DNA of 64,000 bases from Prostheceraeus crozeri (lineage: Eukaryota > Platyhelminthes > Polycladida > Euryleptidae). The DNA lies in the NCBI GenBank assembly GCA_907163375.1, contig CAJQUW010006804.1, forward strand, positions 558,001 to 622,000. Direction: 5' to 3'. This document shows positions 10,701-22,762 of the stretch, in pieces. Within the stretch, counting starts at the first letter, position 1, and every line of letters starts with the position of its first letter. The notes under the pieces were generated by a model. It saw nothing but the letters and a program-made list of their open reading frames with translations. It was not told the origin of the DNA and made no database searches. The position numbers and the translations under genes were made by a program.

Positions 10701-13298
10701 TAACTTTTGATGATCCGTGGCTAGCTGTCTGCCGTGCACATATCAGAATACATGCACTTCTAAAGCGTATGTGCAGCAATCCAATGAAGTGACAAAATTT
10801 GTCAGAAGAGAGTGCAAGCATAAAATTCAGAAATGAAATGTCATTGAAAGAGAAGACAAATGAAGCAGAGGAAATAAGTGGCAGGATCAGAACTGCAGAA
10901 GAACGCAGTCGAGGTTTATCAATCCACAAGCAATCGGATATGGAAATCATGATATGGAGTATGAAGACGTGATGAAGAAGGTTGGCCACGAACCGATGGA
11001 GATGTACGAGAACGAAGGATGAAGAGAGAGTGCGGTAAGTTGTCCTGGAAGAAGGAAGGCACGCTCACAGTTGCCGCCAACCAAACGAGGCACGCACTGG
11101 GAGGAATTAATGAAACTCGTCTACGCGGGTTCTCCAACGACAGTGCAGATGCGTGCAGGGTGGGAGAAGGCGATGGCGTCCGCGCTTCCTCCTTGACAAT
11201 TAATTGGGAACCCGGCTGTGCAGTCACCAAGGTGTCGGAATTAATTTCCGGCCCACCCGGCGACTGTACAGCCTTTTCCTCCTTCACTCCTTCCATCATT
11301 CTCTCTCTCCCTCTTTCTCTCTCATTTCTCTCTCTCTCCCACTCACTCCCTCTCATCGTCTTTTCCCTCTTCCCATGTTCCCTCTGAACACTCCCTCAGT
11401 CTCTATCTCAACTTCCGACATATGAGTGCGCGGAACGTGAGACAAGCCTCATGATTACCTCTTTCTCTCGACATCAACTCTTCCATTTATAAACCTGCAG
11501 CTCGTATTCTTTATTTTTGTCCACTTTTTCTTTAAAAAGTCGATACATTAGTTCTGTATTTAATTAATAGTACAACCGAAACTTCTTAAAATTGCATTGT
11601 GGATTTACAGGGAAGTTGAAGGCTATCGACAGATTAAAAAACCAAAGCTTGAATAACAAAAGTCTGTACTTCAAAAGAAGATCAAATTGTGAAAGAGATT
11701 TGAGAACAGAGAGACAATGCAAACTGGAAGGGAAGCAAAAGGAATAAAAAAAGGATAGGAGAACAAATAGTTTATACAACAGCCGCAACTTATATGGTAA
11801 TATAACTTATGATTTAAAGTAGACAAAGTGAAAGAAATTTAAAACCTGACCAGAAAATAATGTTATATGTATGAAACATGTAAAATGGAAAATAAAAGGC
11901 AAAATTTATGGCACCAAGATGCATTTTAAAAGTTCACTTACAAGTTGATAGAAATAGGAAGCACCATTATATGATGAAGATAGCTTGGTTTTATTGTAAA
12001 AAGAAAAGTCTCTTGAGGTATTTCTAAGCGTGACAACGGAAAAAGTAATATTGGATTATAATGCGAATAATCATTTCGATTCTGGAGAACGTTGACGTAT
12101 TGTGCATGAAACTGACGCTGACTTATCCGACCATGTTCGTAGAGTGGTAGCAGATAGTGGGGAATACGAAGACCAAGATGCCACATTTGATGTAGGCAAT
12201 TTATGGTCAGTTAGTCGCGCCTTGGATGCTATCAAAAATGCCAGAAGCATGTCGCAGATAAACTTTTCGATTGAAATTCGATACATATTCGAATTCTAGC
12301 CTTGAACGTGCATGTGTGCATACCTTGTAATCAAACATGCATTTAGAGGCAACGAAGTCTCAGTGAAAAATTACAAACTGAATTTCCTAATGAAGATTCA
12401 AAAAATGCTTATTGATAAATTTTCAATATAATTAAAGACACAAAAATTAAAATGAGGACAAAAACAATTTTGAAAATATGTTTTCGAATAAAGATTGACC
12501 ACTTCTCGTAAAGAGCTTGCTATTGCCAAAATGTGAGGTTACTTGTGAGTTAAGTAAACCTCAACAATGTTAGTCAAGTACATCAGTGACTACCAACAGT
12601 TGTGACAAATTAAATATAGGCATAACATTCTTTGACAGACATATTCAAGTGAATTCTTTGAACAAGCGACTTACCTGTCTTTTCCACTGGTTGAATCTGT
12701 GAGTCGTTCAGGTAATCGACGACGTAGCTACAATATTTCATTAGAAAAACGGTGTGGGTTATGACGAGTATATATCCGCATTGATGACGAAGTTTCGGCG
12801 AAGATCACAAAGAAGCTTGAAATGAAGATTGATTTTCACATGGCGTAATGACGATAAGGAAACTGACGTTGGAATAGGAGAAACGACGAAATGACGTTTT
12901 CATTCCTGGAAAAACAAAATGAAGACGTGTTAAAGACATTATAATCAATGAAGTAGCTGCATTTTGAAGATAATGGTTTTTCGATCCTCGTAAACAAAAT
13001 GCATGCATTAATCATGTTGTTAACCCGTTACCACCCCGAACTGCAAGAGTTAACCAAATAATGGATGCACCGCAAAGCAGCAAAAATTTCTTTCCAATGG
13101 ATAATAATTTCAATATTCAAATACTACTTGTAAAGAAATAAATTGTTTAAAAGTAACCACTTTTGCTGGAATATTTATACTTGTGTAAAAATTTGTACAA
13201 GTTCATCCTGATGCCGGATGAGCTGAATGGCCTCTTAACAGAAAGACTATCAGACTCTATGATCAGATTTATGTCAAATACTGATGAAAACATGAAAT
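10701..13298. other. Unassigned stretch including a G+C-richer patch
   Basis: 10919-11260 is noticeably richer in G+C and carries long overlapping frames on both strands (minus 10919-11356, plus 11019-11387). Neither has a recognisable domain, and both run into the polypyrimidine tract, so they are probably incidental. On the minus strand 12777-12905 is preceded by an acceptor-like TTTTGTTTTTCCAG. No product is recognised. Confidence 0.4.
11268..11392. repeat. Polypyrimidine (CT-rich) tract
   Basis: This is a run dominated by CTCTCTC and CCTTC units on the plus strand. It explains the Arg/Glu-rich and Ser/Leu-rich translations on the two strands. Confidence 0.85.
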
Positions 13299-13402
13299 GT
13301 AATTGATTACAATTACAAATTAATTACTTATCAACGCCAAGTATTTCAATTACTGATTGCTTCTGGCAATGGAATTGGTTCACATTGATTGCAATTACTT
13401 TA
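13299..13402. repeat. Short AATTAC-type palindromic repeat, possible MITE
   Basis: GTAATTGATTACAATTAC on the left is loosely mirrored by ATTGATTGCAATTACT on the right. No target duplication is visible. It may be a small inverted-repeat element or simple AT-rich sequence. Confidence 0.3.
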
Positions 13403-13609
13403 GATGTGTGACGTCGCTTAATTTAGATTTCACAACAATCTTCGTCGCAAATTTATCTGAAAAAAATTCCACGAGTTGCACATCCGGTGCACATCTAAGT
13501 ACATGTATGATAGAGCATCATCAATGAATAGAGTAAAGTAATTTAAACTGAGTGCCAAATGAATATTCAACAGTGCACAGTTCACAGAAAATTAAGTAAA
13601 AACATACAA

Positions 13610-13720
13610 TAGAGCTGTGGACTGAAATTAAAGGAATGTTCCGATACGCATACCGTTCGGACCGGTACCGATGCCTGACCGGTCCGGCCTAGCATGAACA
13701 TGACTGACCGGTATGAACAT
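13610..13720. mobile_element. CCGG-rich hAT-like terminus (orphan)
   Basis: A cluster of CCGGTACC/ACCGGTCCGG motifs follows TAGAGCTGTGGA. It resembles the reversed terminus at 18060-18130 (CAGAGGTGGAATCGG) and the subterminal repeat clusters of hAT elements. No matching 8-bp duplication joins the two sites, so they are not called as one element. Confidence 0.35.
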
Positions 13721-14389
13721 GGATATTGAAATCCACCGCTATTTACCGATATAGACCAGAATGCTGACAGGCAAGTAGAATGTTTCTCCCACATCTATAG
13801 CCGCAATACGTGCAACAGCATTCGTGTTCCTGGAAATCCACCTTTATTTTCTACTAACGTCGTGATCATTGATATTATCCATTGAATATATCATCATATG
13901 GATCTGGTGTCTGGCCATTTTTTATACTTCGATTTTCCATACTGTCGAATGAATAAGTGTTTGAAATCTGATTTGCTGTGTGATTTGTGGTAAAAGCACT
14001 AGTTTGCATGAAAAGTACTTAGAATACAGACGTAAAAATGCTTTTGAAAATAAATGTTTCATAATTAAACTGCTTGTGTATTATAATCAACAATTGCAAT
14101 AAAGATAAATGTTGTAACAAATTTTCATCGAAATATGAAAATCAATATTGCAAAGGAAAGTATTTCCTTCAAAAAATGTTGAAAATCCTAGTGATAGATG
14201 GTCCTAATTATGAATTTTTTCATTGTAATACATTTCTTCATTTTCTTCGTAATAGAATGTTTTGAATAATTCAACAGGCATATAGAAATGCCTGTTATTC
14301 CACTGGAATCACTAGGCCTACATAATCAACAAAGACCTGTTACTTGAGACTATACATGCCAAATTTGATTTGTCTTATTATAATAGAAT
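13721..14389. other. Unassigned AT-rich stretch
   Basis: No recognisable gene or repeat end. One exact TAGGCCTA palindrome lies at 14313-14320. Confidence 0.4.
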
Positions 14390-15051
14390 CCGCATAATTT
14401 CGCACCTCGTGTGCTAAATTATACGAACTCCCGAATTTGACATGCTTTGTGTGTTTCTACAATAAATTGCTAAATGTACAATGCACAAAATCCAAATGTA
14501 TCCGTTATCTGTCACTTGCGTTCGATGTATGATTAACTGTTGAATTAAAGCGTCAATATAGCATGTACATGTACGTTGAATAGGTTGCTATATACTGCGT
14601 ATGGTGGCCCACAATCGGTCTGCTTCATGTACTTCACGAACAGATGAGGACCAAATTATAGCTTTTTGCAAATACGAAATCTTTGATCATTCGTTGAGCT
14701 AAGTTTTTTTACAATAATATTATAATCTTAATACCTTCGAAAAGATAGATTTCATTTTGCATTGAAATGATCAGTTAGCACGTTATGTTTTCATAATACA
14801 TGGCGGCCTGTTTTGTATGTTATCCGCTGAAGTAAACCCATGTGAAGCTATTTTAGTCTAAATCTGACGAATTGTACGAATTACAATTAATTAGTCTGTG
14901 TTGCAAAACAGGCGCCGAATTACTATCATGCGATGATAAATTTAAGCGGAGTTTTAATACTAGTTAAATGAGATTTGTATAAACTTGAATGAAATCGCCA
15001 AAATGAATGCATTGTCCATTTATGCGGAACCGGATTAAGCAGATGACACTG
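14390..15051. mobile_element. Possible pogo/Tigger-like non-autonomous element (one clear end)
   Basis: The right end, read on the minus strand, is CAGTGTCATCTGCTTAATCC followed by GGTTCCGCATAAATGG, next to TA (15052-15053). This is the form of pogo-type termini. On the left, AGAATCCGCATAATTTCG near 14390 matches the inner part of that terminus, but a clean outer end with CAGTG was not found. There is no coding sequence. Confidence 0.38.
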
Positions 15052-15053
15052 TA

Positions 15054-18000
15054 ATTTCAATTAAGGAATATCGACCCAAGTCCCTGATGTCGTGACATGT
15101 TACTGTATGGCCTCTTGAGAAAAGATAGCTATTGGTAGACCAGTTTTAACTGATATCTTTTTTAAATGCTAACGCATGTCGTAATAAAAGAACTTGAGTT
15201 AATAGCATGATGCTATAATTTGAAGATACACCGGCAAAAAACAGAAATTCTACTGCATAACATCCTTATTTACGATTGTATACTGATGCCAAGACTCATG
15301 TCATTGATGAAGCTTCAAACAACATGCACATAGGCAGGGTTTTAAAGAAAAATCTACAACTGCACAAAATTTGGCATTTCGGCCTTGGCTTCACGCTGCT
15401 TCTCCAGCGCAGGGATTCATCCTAGCATGAGATTCGCTAATTTTCCTGTCATAACTAGTTTAACTACCCTTGAGATCATCTTTCTTCATTTCCTTTAGAG
15501 GATCATTTGTTGGGTGATAACGGAATAAGCAATTTTTCAATTAAATACAAAGCATCTGTTTGTTACATGTTTAGAGACAATTTTAATTACATATTTTCCT
15601 TAAGACAGTAGGACATAATGCATTCTTTTGAAATAGTGCATATGTGCTTGAGCCGTACGCAGTGAAACCATCTACTCGTAGATCTGTGAATGTGATTGCA
15701 TGTAAACACTCACTCGGTACCTAAGTTTTGCTCTCGTGATTGGCGCATGTTGCTGATGATAAGTACCAACGGAACTCAGCGAACTCCTTGATCCTCTCTA
15801 ACTAACAAATATTTGGAGAATCATTTTTAGTGATAACTTATTCGACAAAATTTGATCAGATCTTGAAAAACTGCAGATCAACTTCTTATAAGAGAGGCAC
15901 CAACGTGATAAACTTTGCATAAAACACTTGACTATATGTACAAACAACGTTCAGTTGGCCTTAATTTCATGAACCGGATTTAACCGTGAGTCCCCCAAAT
16001 GCTAAGCTTTAGGATTTCGTTTACGATATTTCGCCCCGGAGCGAGGTTGAGTCAGTGAGCTTCATCAATCTTTGCTTCACGTAACTACGTCAGGACAGTT
16101 AGCGCTTCTTCTCTATTCTTCTAGTCAACTGTGAGACAGCATGAACATCAGTTTCAAAGGAAAATCGAAATCCTTTCACTTGAATAATATTAACAGCCTA
16201 ATTTCAACTTAAATAGGCTCCTATATTTGAAGGAATACATCTGATCGACCTAGTCTTCGAGATAGACCTTCAGTTTCAGAATCACATGATCTCGATAGAT
16301 CATCGACCAACCTTACAGAACAGGATCAAGTTATTTAGCGTGAGAAAAGCTAGCTTGATACGATGAAATAATCAATTTCAAATCGTCGAACCAATTTTCT
16401 TATGTTCTCTTTCTTCTATGATTAGTGCTAACGCTTAGCAGGATTGGAATCGGCCGACCAGGCCTCGACCTATATGTTGACCATTAACGATGCATTCACT
16501 CTAAAGAAGAAATCGTTTAGTCAATCAAAAGAAAAACAGCATTGTATGAGCATGTATAATGAATGTAACATATTTGAAGAGTACCTACCTGTAGGTATGC
16601 TATGTGACATGAATGTTACGAACTGCTTCTTAAAAAGTTAAACAATTACTAACATATGCATGTGATTAAACGTAGGCCTACTTTATCTCAAATAAAATTT
16701 TCAGAATCCTATGTGAATTTTTATACCAGCAAAGCGAAAATCAAGCTCTCCTTTCTTTTCAGGTTCACCTTTTTCTAGCGACCTTTGAAAGCGTGGGACG
16801 CAGAAGTGCCGTCAACTCCTGCATAATTTAAGCGCTAATAGAAATCGACCTAATAAGAAAGAGGAGCTTGATTTTTGCTGTGCTGCTATAATGACTATAT
16901 CTCCTGTCGTTTGGTCAAATGGTTTAAATGTAGATTTCGTTATAGATCAACAAGTTTCCTTTGTTAAAAGACTGCCGATACTTTTGCAATATTTTCCACG
17001 GATTAAGCAAGTATTTGAACTTTCCGAAATCTTGCCCCGGTTCAGACTTGTGGGTACAGTTTCCGTACTTGGTTGATGTTTCTGGAAACTCTATATTTAT
17101 CCCTGTGGTAAACTTAAGGAAAAGCCCCAAAGCATGTATTTCAAAGAGAATATAATGATTTGGAAATCGTAAAACAAACTACAAGTTAATATTTTGGGTA
17201 GGCATCGTTTTCGATGACCAATGTGCACATTAAACATCCTTTTTTGGTTTTCATATTGTGAAAAAGTTGTATTCCTCATAGTACCGGGTATTATCATTTC
17301 AACGATTCCGATTTCCATCAGTAGCCTGCTGCAGAATTAGCTGACTACGAAGCTAATCAGATTCATGATGTGCCCCGCTACTAGAAACGTTTGCACACCT
17401 TTCAGCTAAATGATTCGCATGCAACATGCAAAACCTGTAAGTTAGAAGTCATGGCATACAGGTACAACAATGTACATTTTTAAAAAATACCTACTTCGTC
17501 CATGACTCTGTCTCGTACAAAATATGTTTCATGACTGGTTAACAGTTTCTCTACTTGAATGACATGTACATATAATTATGTTCTCTCCTAGAACTGCGTG
17601 TACATGCATTAGTTTTGCAATTCCCAATTCATAAAGGCAGCGGCAGTAGCAACGCAACGCATCACCTTGGCCTCCAGACAAAAATAATGGCGCACTGATG
17701 TAATTTAAGGGCGAGCGCACAAATCTCTCCAATTATGCACCTTGCAACTAATATTTAAGCCTCACAGTTGACAAGCAGTCATAGAGGTCAATCTTTTTGC
17801 AAATTTTGATTTTCAACAAATAGTCATATCTTTATATTTGTTTGCTACAGCGTAAGTTATGTAATTGTCATTCATATCTTGACATCCACTCCACTTTCTG
17901 ATGCATTTTTAATTTAGCTATTTTCTTGACTGCAATTTTCAACTGCACAAATCAATAATAATAACTGCACATTTGAATTTGGAACAGCGCAAATTACGTT

Positions 18001-18059
18001 CAGTTGCACATTAAAAAAAACCTGTATAGGGCTGTCGGGGTGTGGCAAAGAAGGCCTAC
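15054..18059. other. Unassigned stretch
   Basis: No recognised gene. Several 60-73 codon frames occur on both strands around 16.9-17.3 kb without domains. One TAGGCCTA palindrome lies at 16673-16680. Confidence 0.4.
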
Positions 18060-18130
18060 TTATTATTTGACCGGTATCAAAGGTACCGGGCCGGTCCAGT
18101 GTGAAATATTTCATACCGATTCCACCTCTG
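18060..18130. mobile_element. CCGG-rich hAT-like terminus (orphan)
   Basis: GACCGGTATCAAAGGTACC and GGGCCGGTCC lead to the outer end CCGATTCCACCTCTG. Read outward-in this is CAGAGGTGGAATCGG, a hAT-style start. The partner end is not identified with confidence; the cluster at 13610-13720 is related. Confidence 0.35.
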
Positions 18131-19655
18131 CATTACCCAGTACTGTTGATTACGGAGGTCGTTGACTTTAAAAACATCCGTGAGTGCGCCTGGCTCTGAT
18201 ATTTCCAGCGACAACTCTTCAGCTCTTAGTGATTTGGGATTTCTTTGAAACGATTTCTACAATCCACACAGAAAAAATATATATATTTACTACTGCGCTT
18301 CAATTTTCTTCCCAATTGTTTCCATTTCAGAAAATAATGAAATGATTTGAACATGCACCTGATAATGTAAAACTGTGAAGCTGATTTTCATCTTATGTGC
18401 AAAATGTGCATCGGTAATGACGTCAAGTAATCCGTAAAAATGACGTGCTTGTCCTGGACGATGAGTATTATCCTCTTCATTGAATTATGTTCTGTACTTT
18501 CACAAAACATTTCTGGAACGTAGCTTTTCGTCATTCGAGACACAATAGCTTGAGAAATGCTGAAACCTCATCGATAGCGATTTGAAAACCTGTCCTACAA
18601 TAGTTGCTACATGTTATTCATATAAGAAATAATTTCGAAGCAATCAAAATACATGAGTAGCCGAACTGATTTTAAGTTCCAATTAAATTTTGTTTCTTTG
18701 ACTCGGTCTCACCTATATATTTAAACTGTATCTCAGAATTGGGATGATAATAATCACCACAAACACTAAACAGCATACTTCAAAAAAAGGAAGAGCTATT
18801 TATTACATAGTTACCTTAAAAGCGATAGGAGCAGAATTTGTCTATGTTAATCAAATAGTTGTAAATATTAATGGTTATATCAAATAGTCGTAAGTGTAAT
18901 CAAACAGATATTCAACATGCTGGAATTTTCACATAAAATTGGTGATACAAACTTTTAAAATGCTTTCTTTAGAGAAATTAGACCCTTTTCCCACACCTTT
19001 TGCAGCATGCTCTACATCACACACGTGTTGAACTGAATAGCTAAGTAACAAGTTCAGCAAGCTATAAAACATCCGAAGACAAGTGCTACCCCGCTACGTT
19101 CGCTGAGTTAGAAACCGGGCTGAGAGAGAGCATGCCATATGAGATTCAGTTAATGGATAGATTATTCTTTCACACATGATTCACTCTCAACTTTCCTTAT
19201 GTTCCCATTGCACTACACCTTAGAGGCTTACGACCTGACTTAAGCGGCTTGAATGTCCTTAATAATTTCACATTTGGAATGGTTATAAATAGCCATTTTC
19301 TTGGTTCGGAAGACTTTCCGCTCAATATTCATCAATTTATGGTTTAGCGCTTGAGTGAGCACGGGTATTCCCTCTTTTTCATCGCTACATCAGCCTTCGG
19401 GATGAGATCAAATAGAAATATAATACCCTAACTGTGGGCAGAGATATCGAATTTGAATTCAATTGTCCATTCGCGCAATGCAATATACACATGTAGGCAG
19501 CACTCTCAGGTTTACTCACAAATAACAGGCAGTTCAAATTTGAAGTTGGCAAGAGTTGAATTAGTAAGATATCAGTGAACAATGGAAAGAAATCAACAGT
19601 CTTCTAAAATACTCATACCGTATTTGTGAAGTCAGTACTACGAATGAGAAGGCTA
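18131..19655. other. Unassigned stretch
   Basis: AT-rich with no recognised element. At 18850-18910 there is a minor direct repeat of ATCAAATAGTTGTAA-like units. Confidence 0.4.
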
Positions 19656-20055
19656 CCCGCACCTGCCCGCACGTACTCATAAGCAAGCTATCTGCACCTG
19701 CCGGTGCGGAGTAGGTTCGTGAGTAGGCTCTCTGCACCCTTCCGCACTCGCGATGAAGCCATCTGTATCCGCCCGAACTCGTGAGTAGGCTACCAATGCA
19801 CCTGTGAGTAAGCTATGTGCACATGCTCGTACTCGCGATGAAGCTGCCAACACCCGCTCCACATGTGGTTAAGCTGCTCTCTACACCTGCCCGTACCCGC
19901 GAATAAGCTGCCAACACCCGCTCGCACCCGTGGTTAAGCTGCTCTCTACACCTGCTCGTACCCGCGAATAAGCTGCCAACACCCGTTCGCACCCGTGGTT
20001 AAGCTGCTCTCTACACCTTCCCGTACCCGCGAATAAGCTGCCAACAACCGCGGAT
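19656..20055. repeat. Tandem repeat array with 65-bp higher-order unit
   Basis: From 19873 two complete and one partial 65-bp unit follow one another (starts at 19873, 19938 and 20003), nearly identical. Each consists of two diverged subunits, of about 34 bp (GCTGCTCTCTACACCTGCCC...) and 31 bp (GCTGCCAACACCCGCTCGC...). Upstream, from about 19656, single subunits are more diverged. The array is much more G+C-rich than its surroundings. The Cys/Arg-rich minus-strand frames across it follow from the repeat. Confidence 0.88.
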
Positions 20056-21040
20056 TGTACTCGTATCCAATCTAGTGCCCCATATCGAAGGAAGGTGAAT
20101 TTCTGTAACCCCTTGATCACCTTTGTCATGGAATGAAAGAGACTGCTCAAATTTCGCAGGTATTACAGGCTACCTGGTATTAATCGGTATACTCGTAATG
20201 GTAGTGCCAGCAAGTCAGCAAGTCATCGGTCTTTGGATCACCTGGGCATGCTCATCTCATCCGCCTTCCTCGTCTGACTTCAAGTGAAGTACCGACTTAG
20301 CTGTCTTCATATTAATTATCACTTGGCTGACTTAAGTCAGCCAGCAGTCATTCAATAATCATACTGAAATGCTTTTAATAAAATTGACGTGGATGGGTCA
20401 TTTATCGCGACTTTTTCACGAGGGAAAATAAAATGCATATGAGCCAACAATCCCACTGTCTATACATGGATTCACAGATACCAGGACTTCAATTCCTAGC
20501 AAGAAATATCGTCGATGCTGACAGAAATTGAATTGCCGCCGACAACTGTAAGAAGCGTGATATAAACATACTCACATAGCAAAGTAATTACGAATACCGT
20601 GAAATTGATATCGACATTAAAGGAGCTGCAAAGGTTTTTAGATTTGTTTAAAGATTTTAAAAGAGGTTGATTTTGTTATGATGTCATCATCATTTTCTAA
20701 GCATAATATTTTTGCTTTGATAAAACAATGTGGACTTTATGGGATTATCGATGTTCATTCGAAGACTAATGAAATAACACTGACACAATTTGAAGTAACT
20801 TGAGTAAAACAAAAATAATGTAATTCAAACAGTTGGAATAGTTCGAAAAATGTAAAACACATATGTTTTCTGATGGAGATGTTTTTACATGCCAACACCG
20901 TGCAAGGCAGACTATAACAGGCCTCATAAACCGAAAACTTAATTAATGTTAGAAAATAGCAGCATATACAGCATGTAGGTATGTGTATGTATGTGCATTT
21001 ATCGCTACTGTCTATTATCAGCTGAAATGGGTCTAAAACA
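20056..21040. other. Unassigned stretch with a perfect 20-bp palindrome
   Basis: TGGCTGACTTAAGTCAGCCA at 20324-20343 is an exact palindrome centred on CTTAAG. Otherwise nothing is recognised. Confidence 0.45.
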
Positions 21041-21043
21041 ATA

Positions 21044-21676
21044 AAAACCAGCTCTCAAACCGAAGCTGACAGTGAATAACAGAGGTGATCGGATAGCGTT
21101 TTGTCGGCGAGATCGTCATTGGTCATCCAAAGACTAACACAAGGTAATAATGTCAGATGAAACAACGTTGAGCCGGGTTTTCAAATTTCAAAAGTTCACT
21201 TCGTCCGCCTGGTAGACGATGCCATGAGAGGTACACCGGACGGATGTACTGCTAAAATTCCAGTAAAAGTCATGGCATGGGCCTCCATCACGGCGCCTGG
21301 ACGAAGCAGCTTATGGATAGCGCCACCGAAAACCACCATAAATGCCGCCAAATACCTGTCAATTCTTCAGGAGAAACATCAAGTAACAATACCCCTACGG
21401 AATTGCACAATATTTCAAAAAGATGGTGCGCCATTCCACACTGCACGCCTGGTGGTCCGGTGGCTCCATGAACAGGAATGTCCTTTCCTTGAGGGTTGGC
21501 CTGACAACTCGTCCGATCTTAAACCTACTGAACATTGCTAGACGGCTCTTAAGAGACGTGTGACAGAACGGCAGTCAACAGATAACCAGGATCTTATTGA
21601 AAAGTTGAAGTTTGCATGGGTCCAAGAAATTACGCCTAATAACTGTCGTCGATTAATTGAGTCAATGCCGTCATGA
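21044..21676 (+). pseudogene. Tc1-family transposase remnant
   Basis: The C-terminal two thirds of a Tc1-type DDE transposase can be read on the plus strand. ALKPKLTVNNRGDRIAF and DRHWSSKD, then MSDETTLSRVFKF, form the region with the first catalytic Asp. MRGTPDGCTAKIPVKVMAW and FQKDGAPFHTARL follow with the second Asp. WPDNSSDLKPTEHC carries the third acidic residue, and the C-terminus is EITPNNCRRLIESMPS. About 35 residues separate the second Asp and the Glu, one more than in the common DD34E form, because of an extra Gly before the WP. Several stops interrupt the frame (at least after DRHWSSKD, before MRGT and after PTEHC). The DNA-binding N-terminus and the terminal inverted repeats are not seen. 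Confidence 0.85.
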
Positions 21677-21898
21677 TGACGACGGTATTGGTCGCAAAAA
21701 CGGCATACATACACGATATTGACAGGTAAATTTATTTATGTTTTCCAACACAATGCTGACTGTGGTATTATTGTTATCTTTTCCTAACTTTAAATTTGAA
21801 ACTTTTCCGAGATTAAAGTTTTGCTGTTGCGTAAAACTTAATGCATGTTAGTTTTGTTATTTGATGCTGATCCAGTGTCTGCGGCTGTATATCGCATA

Positions 21899-22752
21899 CC
21901 TGTCAAGTCACCCGCATTTTGTGGGAGACACTTGCAATCAGAGCATTTCCCACGCACACCGCATTTCAATGACTGTCACCCGCATCAATATGTGATGCTG
22001 TCGGAATATCGAATTTAATATATTAATCTTCTTTATGCGCGCTCATCCAGTGTCAGTCATATTTGTTGTTCAGGTAAGCTATAAAATTAGCGCGGTTCTC
22101 AATCTTCCAGAGTTCCTCATCATCTGGTTTGGGAGACACAGTTACAGCTCAGTAGAAAAACCAGTAGCACAGATAGATGTCAGCTGTGCAGTTTGGCAAT
22201 TATTCATGACATTTATTCACCTGGTATTCTCAAGTATTATAGGATTATTTGGATAACAAATCTTTATTATAGTTTTCGTGATCATAACACGACCGTTTTT
22301 AAATCGAAAGTTTTGGATGACGTGATCATCAGCGGATATGAAGATTAGAAACTGCAAATAATATGTACAGAAAATTTACAGGTAGGTTGGAGAAGAAGGA
22401 GACCATGCATCAGGGCAAAGTCAACAAAAATACTAAATTTTCTCCAATTTTTGATTTCTCCATTAATTGATTATTTTTTGCATAATGGCCTCATAGGTAT
22501 GTGACATATAAAATGAGAAATATTTTACCCGACATTATATTCTACAAAAAACGATAAAGTAAAACAAAATGATTGTTTCATCAATCCGATCGGTATGGCC
22601 AAAAAATTGCTAGAAATTGTTTTGAGTATTACAACACAAATAATCATGGCGAAACTAGTGAATACCTTAATCATCATTTCTATGAAATCACGAACCAAAT
22701 TTATCAAAAATAAGAGCACCCGCATTCGGTCTTACAGACCTTGACAAGTGTG
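21899..22752. mobile_element. Non-autonomous TIR element with a 9-10 bp target duplication
   Basis: The flanks carry ATATCGCATA (21889-21898) and ATATCGCGTA (22753-22762), differing at one base. The ends read CATACCTGTCAAG on the left and, reverse-complemented, CACACTTGTCAAGG on the right, so a short inverted repeat overlaps the left flank. CACCCGCAT occurs three times in direct orientation near the ends. No transposase is visible. A 9-10 bp duplication would suit Mutator-type elements; hAT with 8 bp is the alternative. Superfamily unassigned. Confidence 0.5.
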
Positions 22753-22762
22753 ATATCGCGTA

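Noticed and set aside
10919-11425. Overlapping 122-145 codon frames on both strands
   Set aside because: They run through a polypyrimidine tract and are mirror images of each other. No domain or splice context supports either.
19677-20150. Cys/Arg-rich repetitive minus-strand proteins
   Set aside because: They follow from the tandem array and have no independent support.
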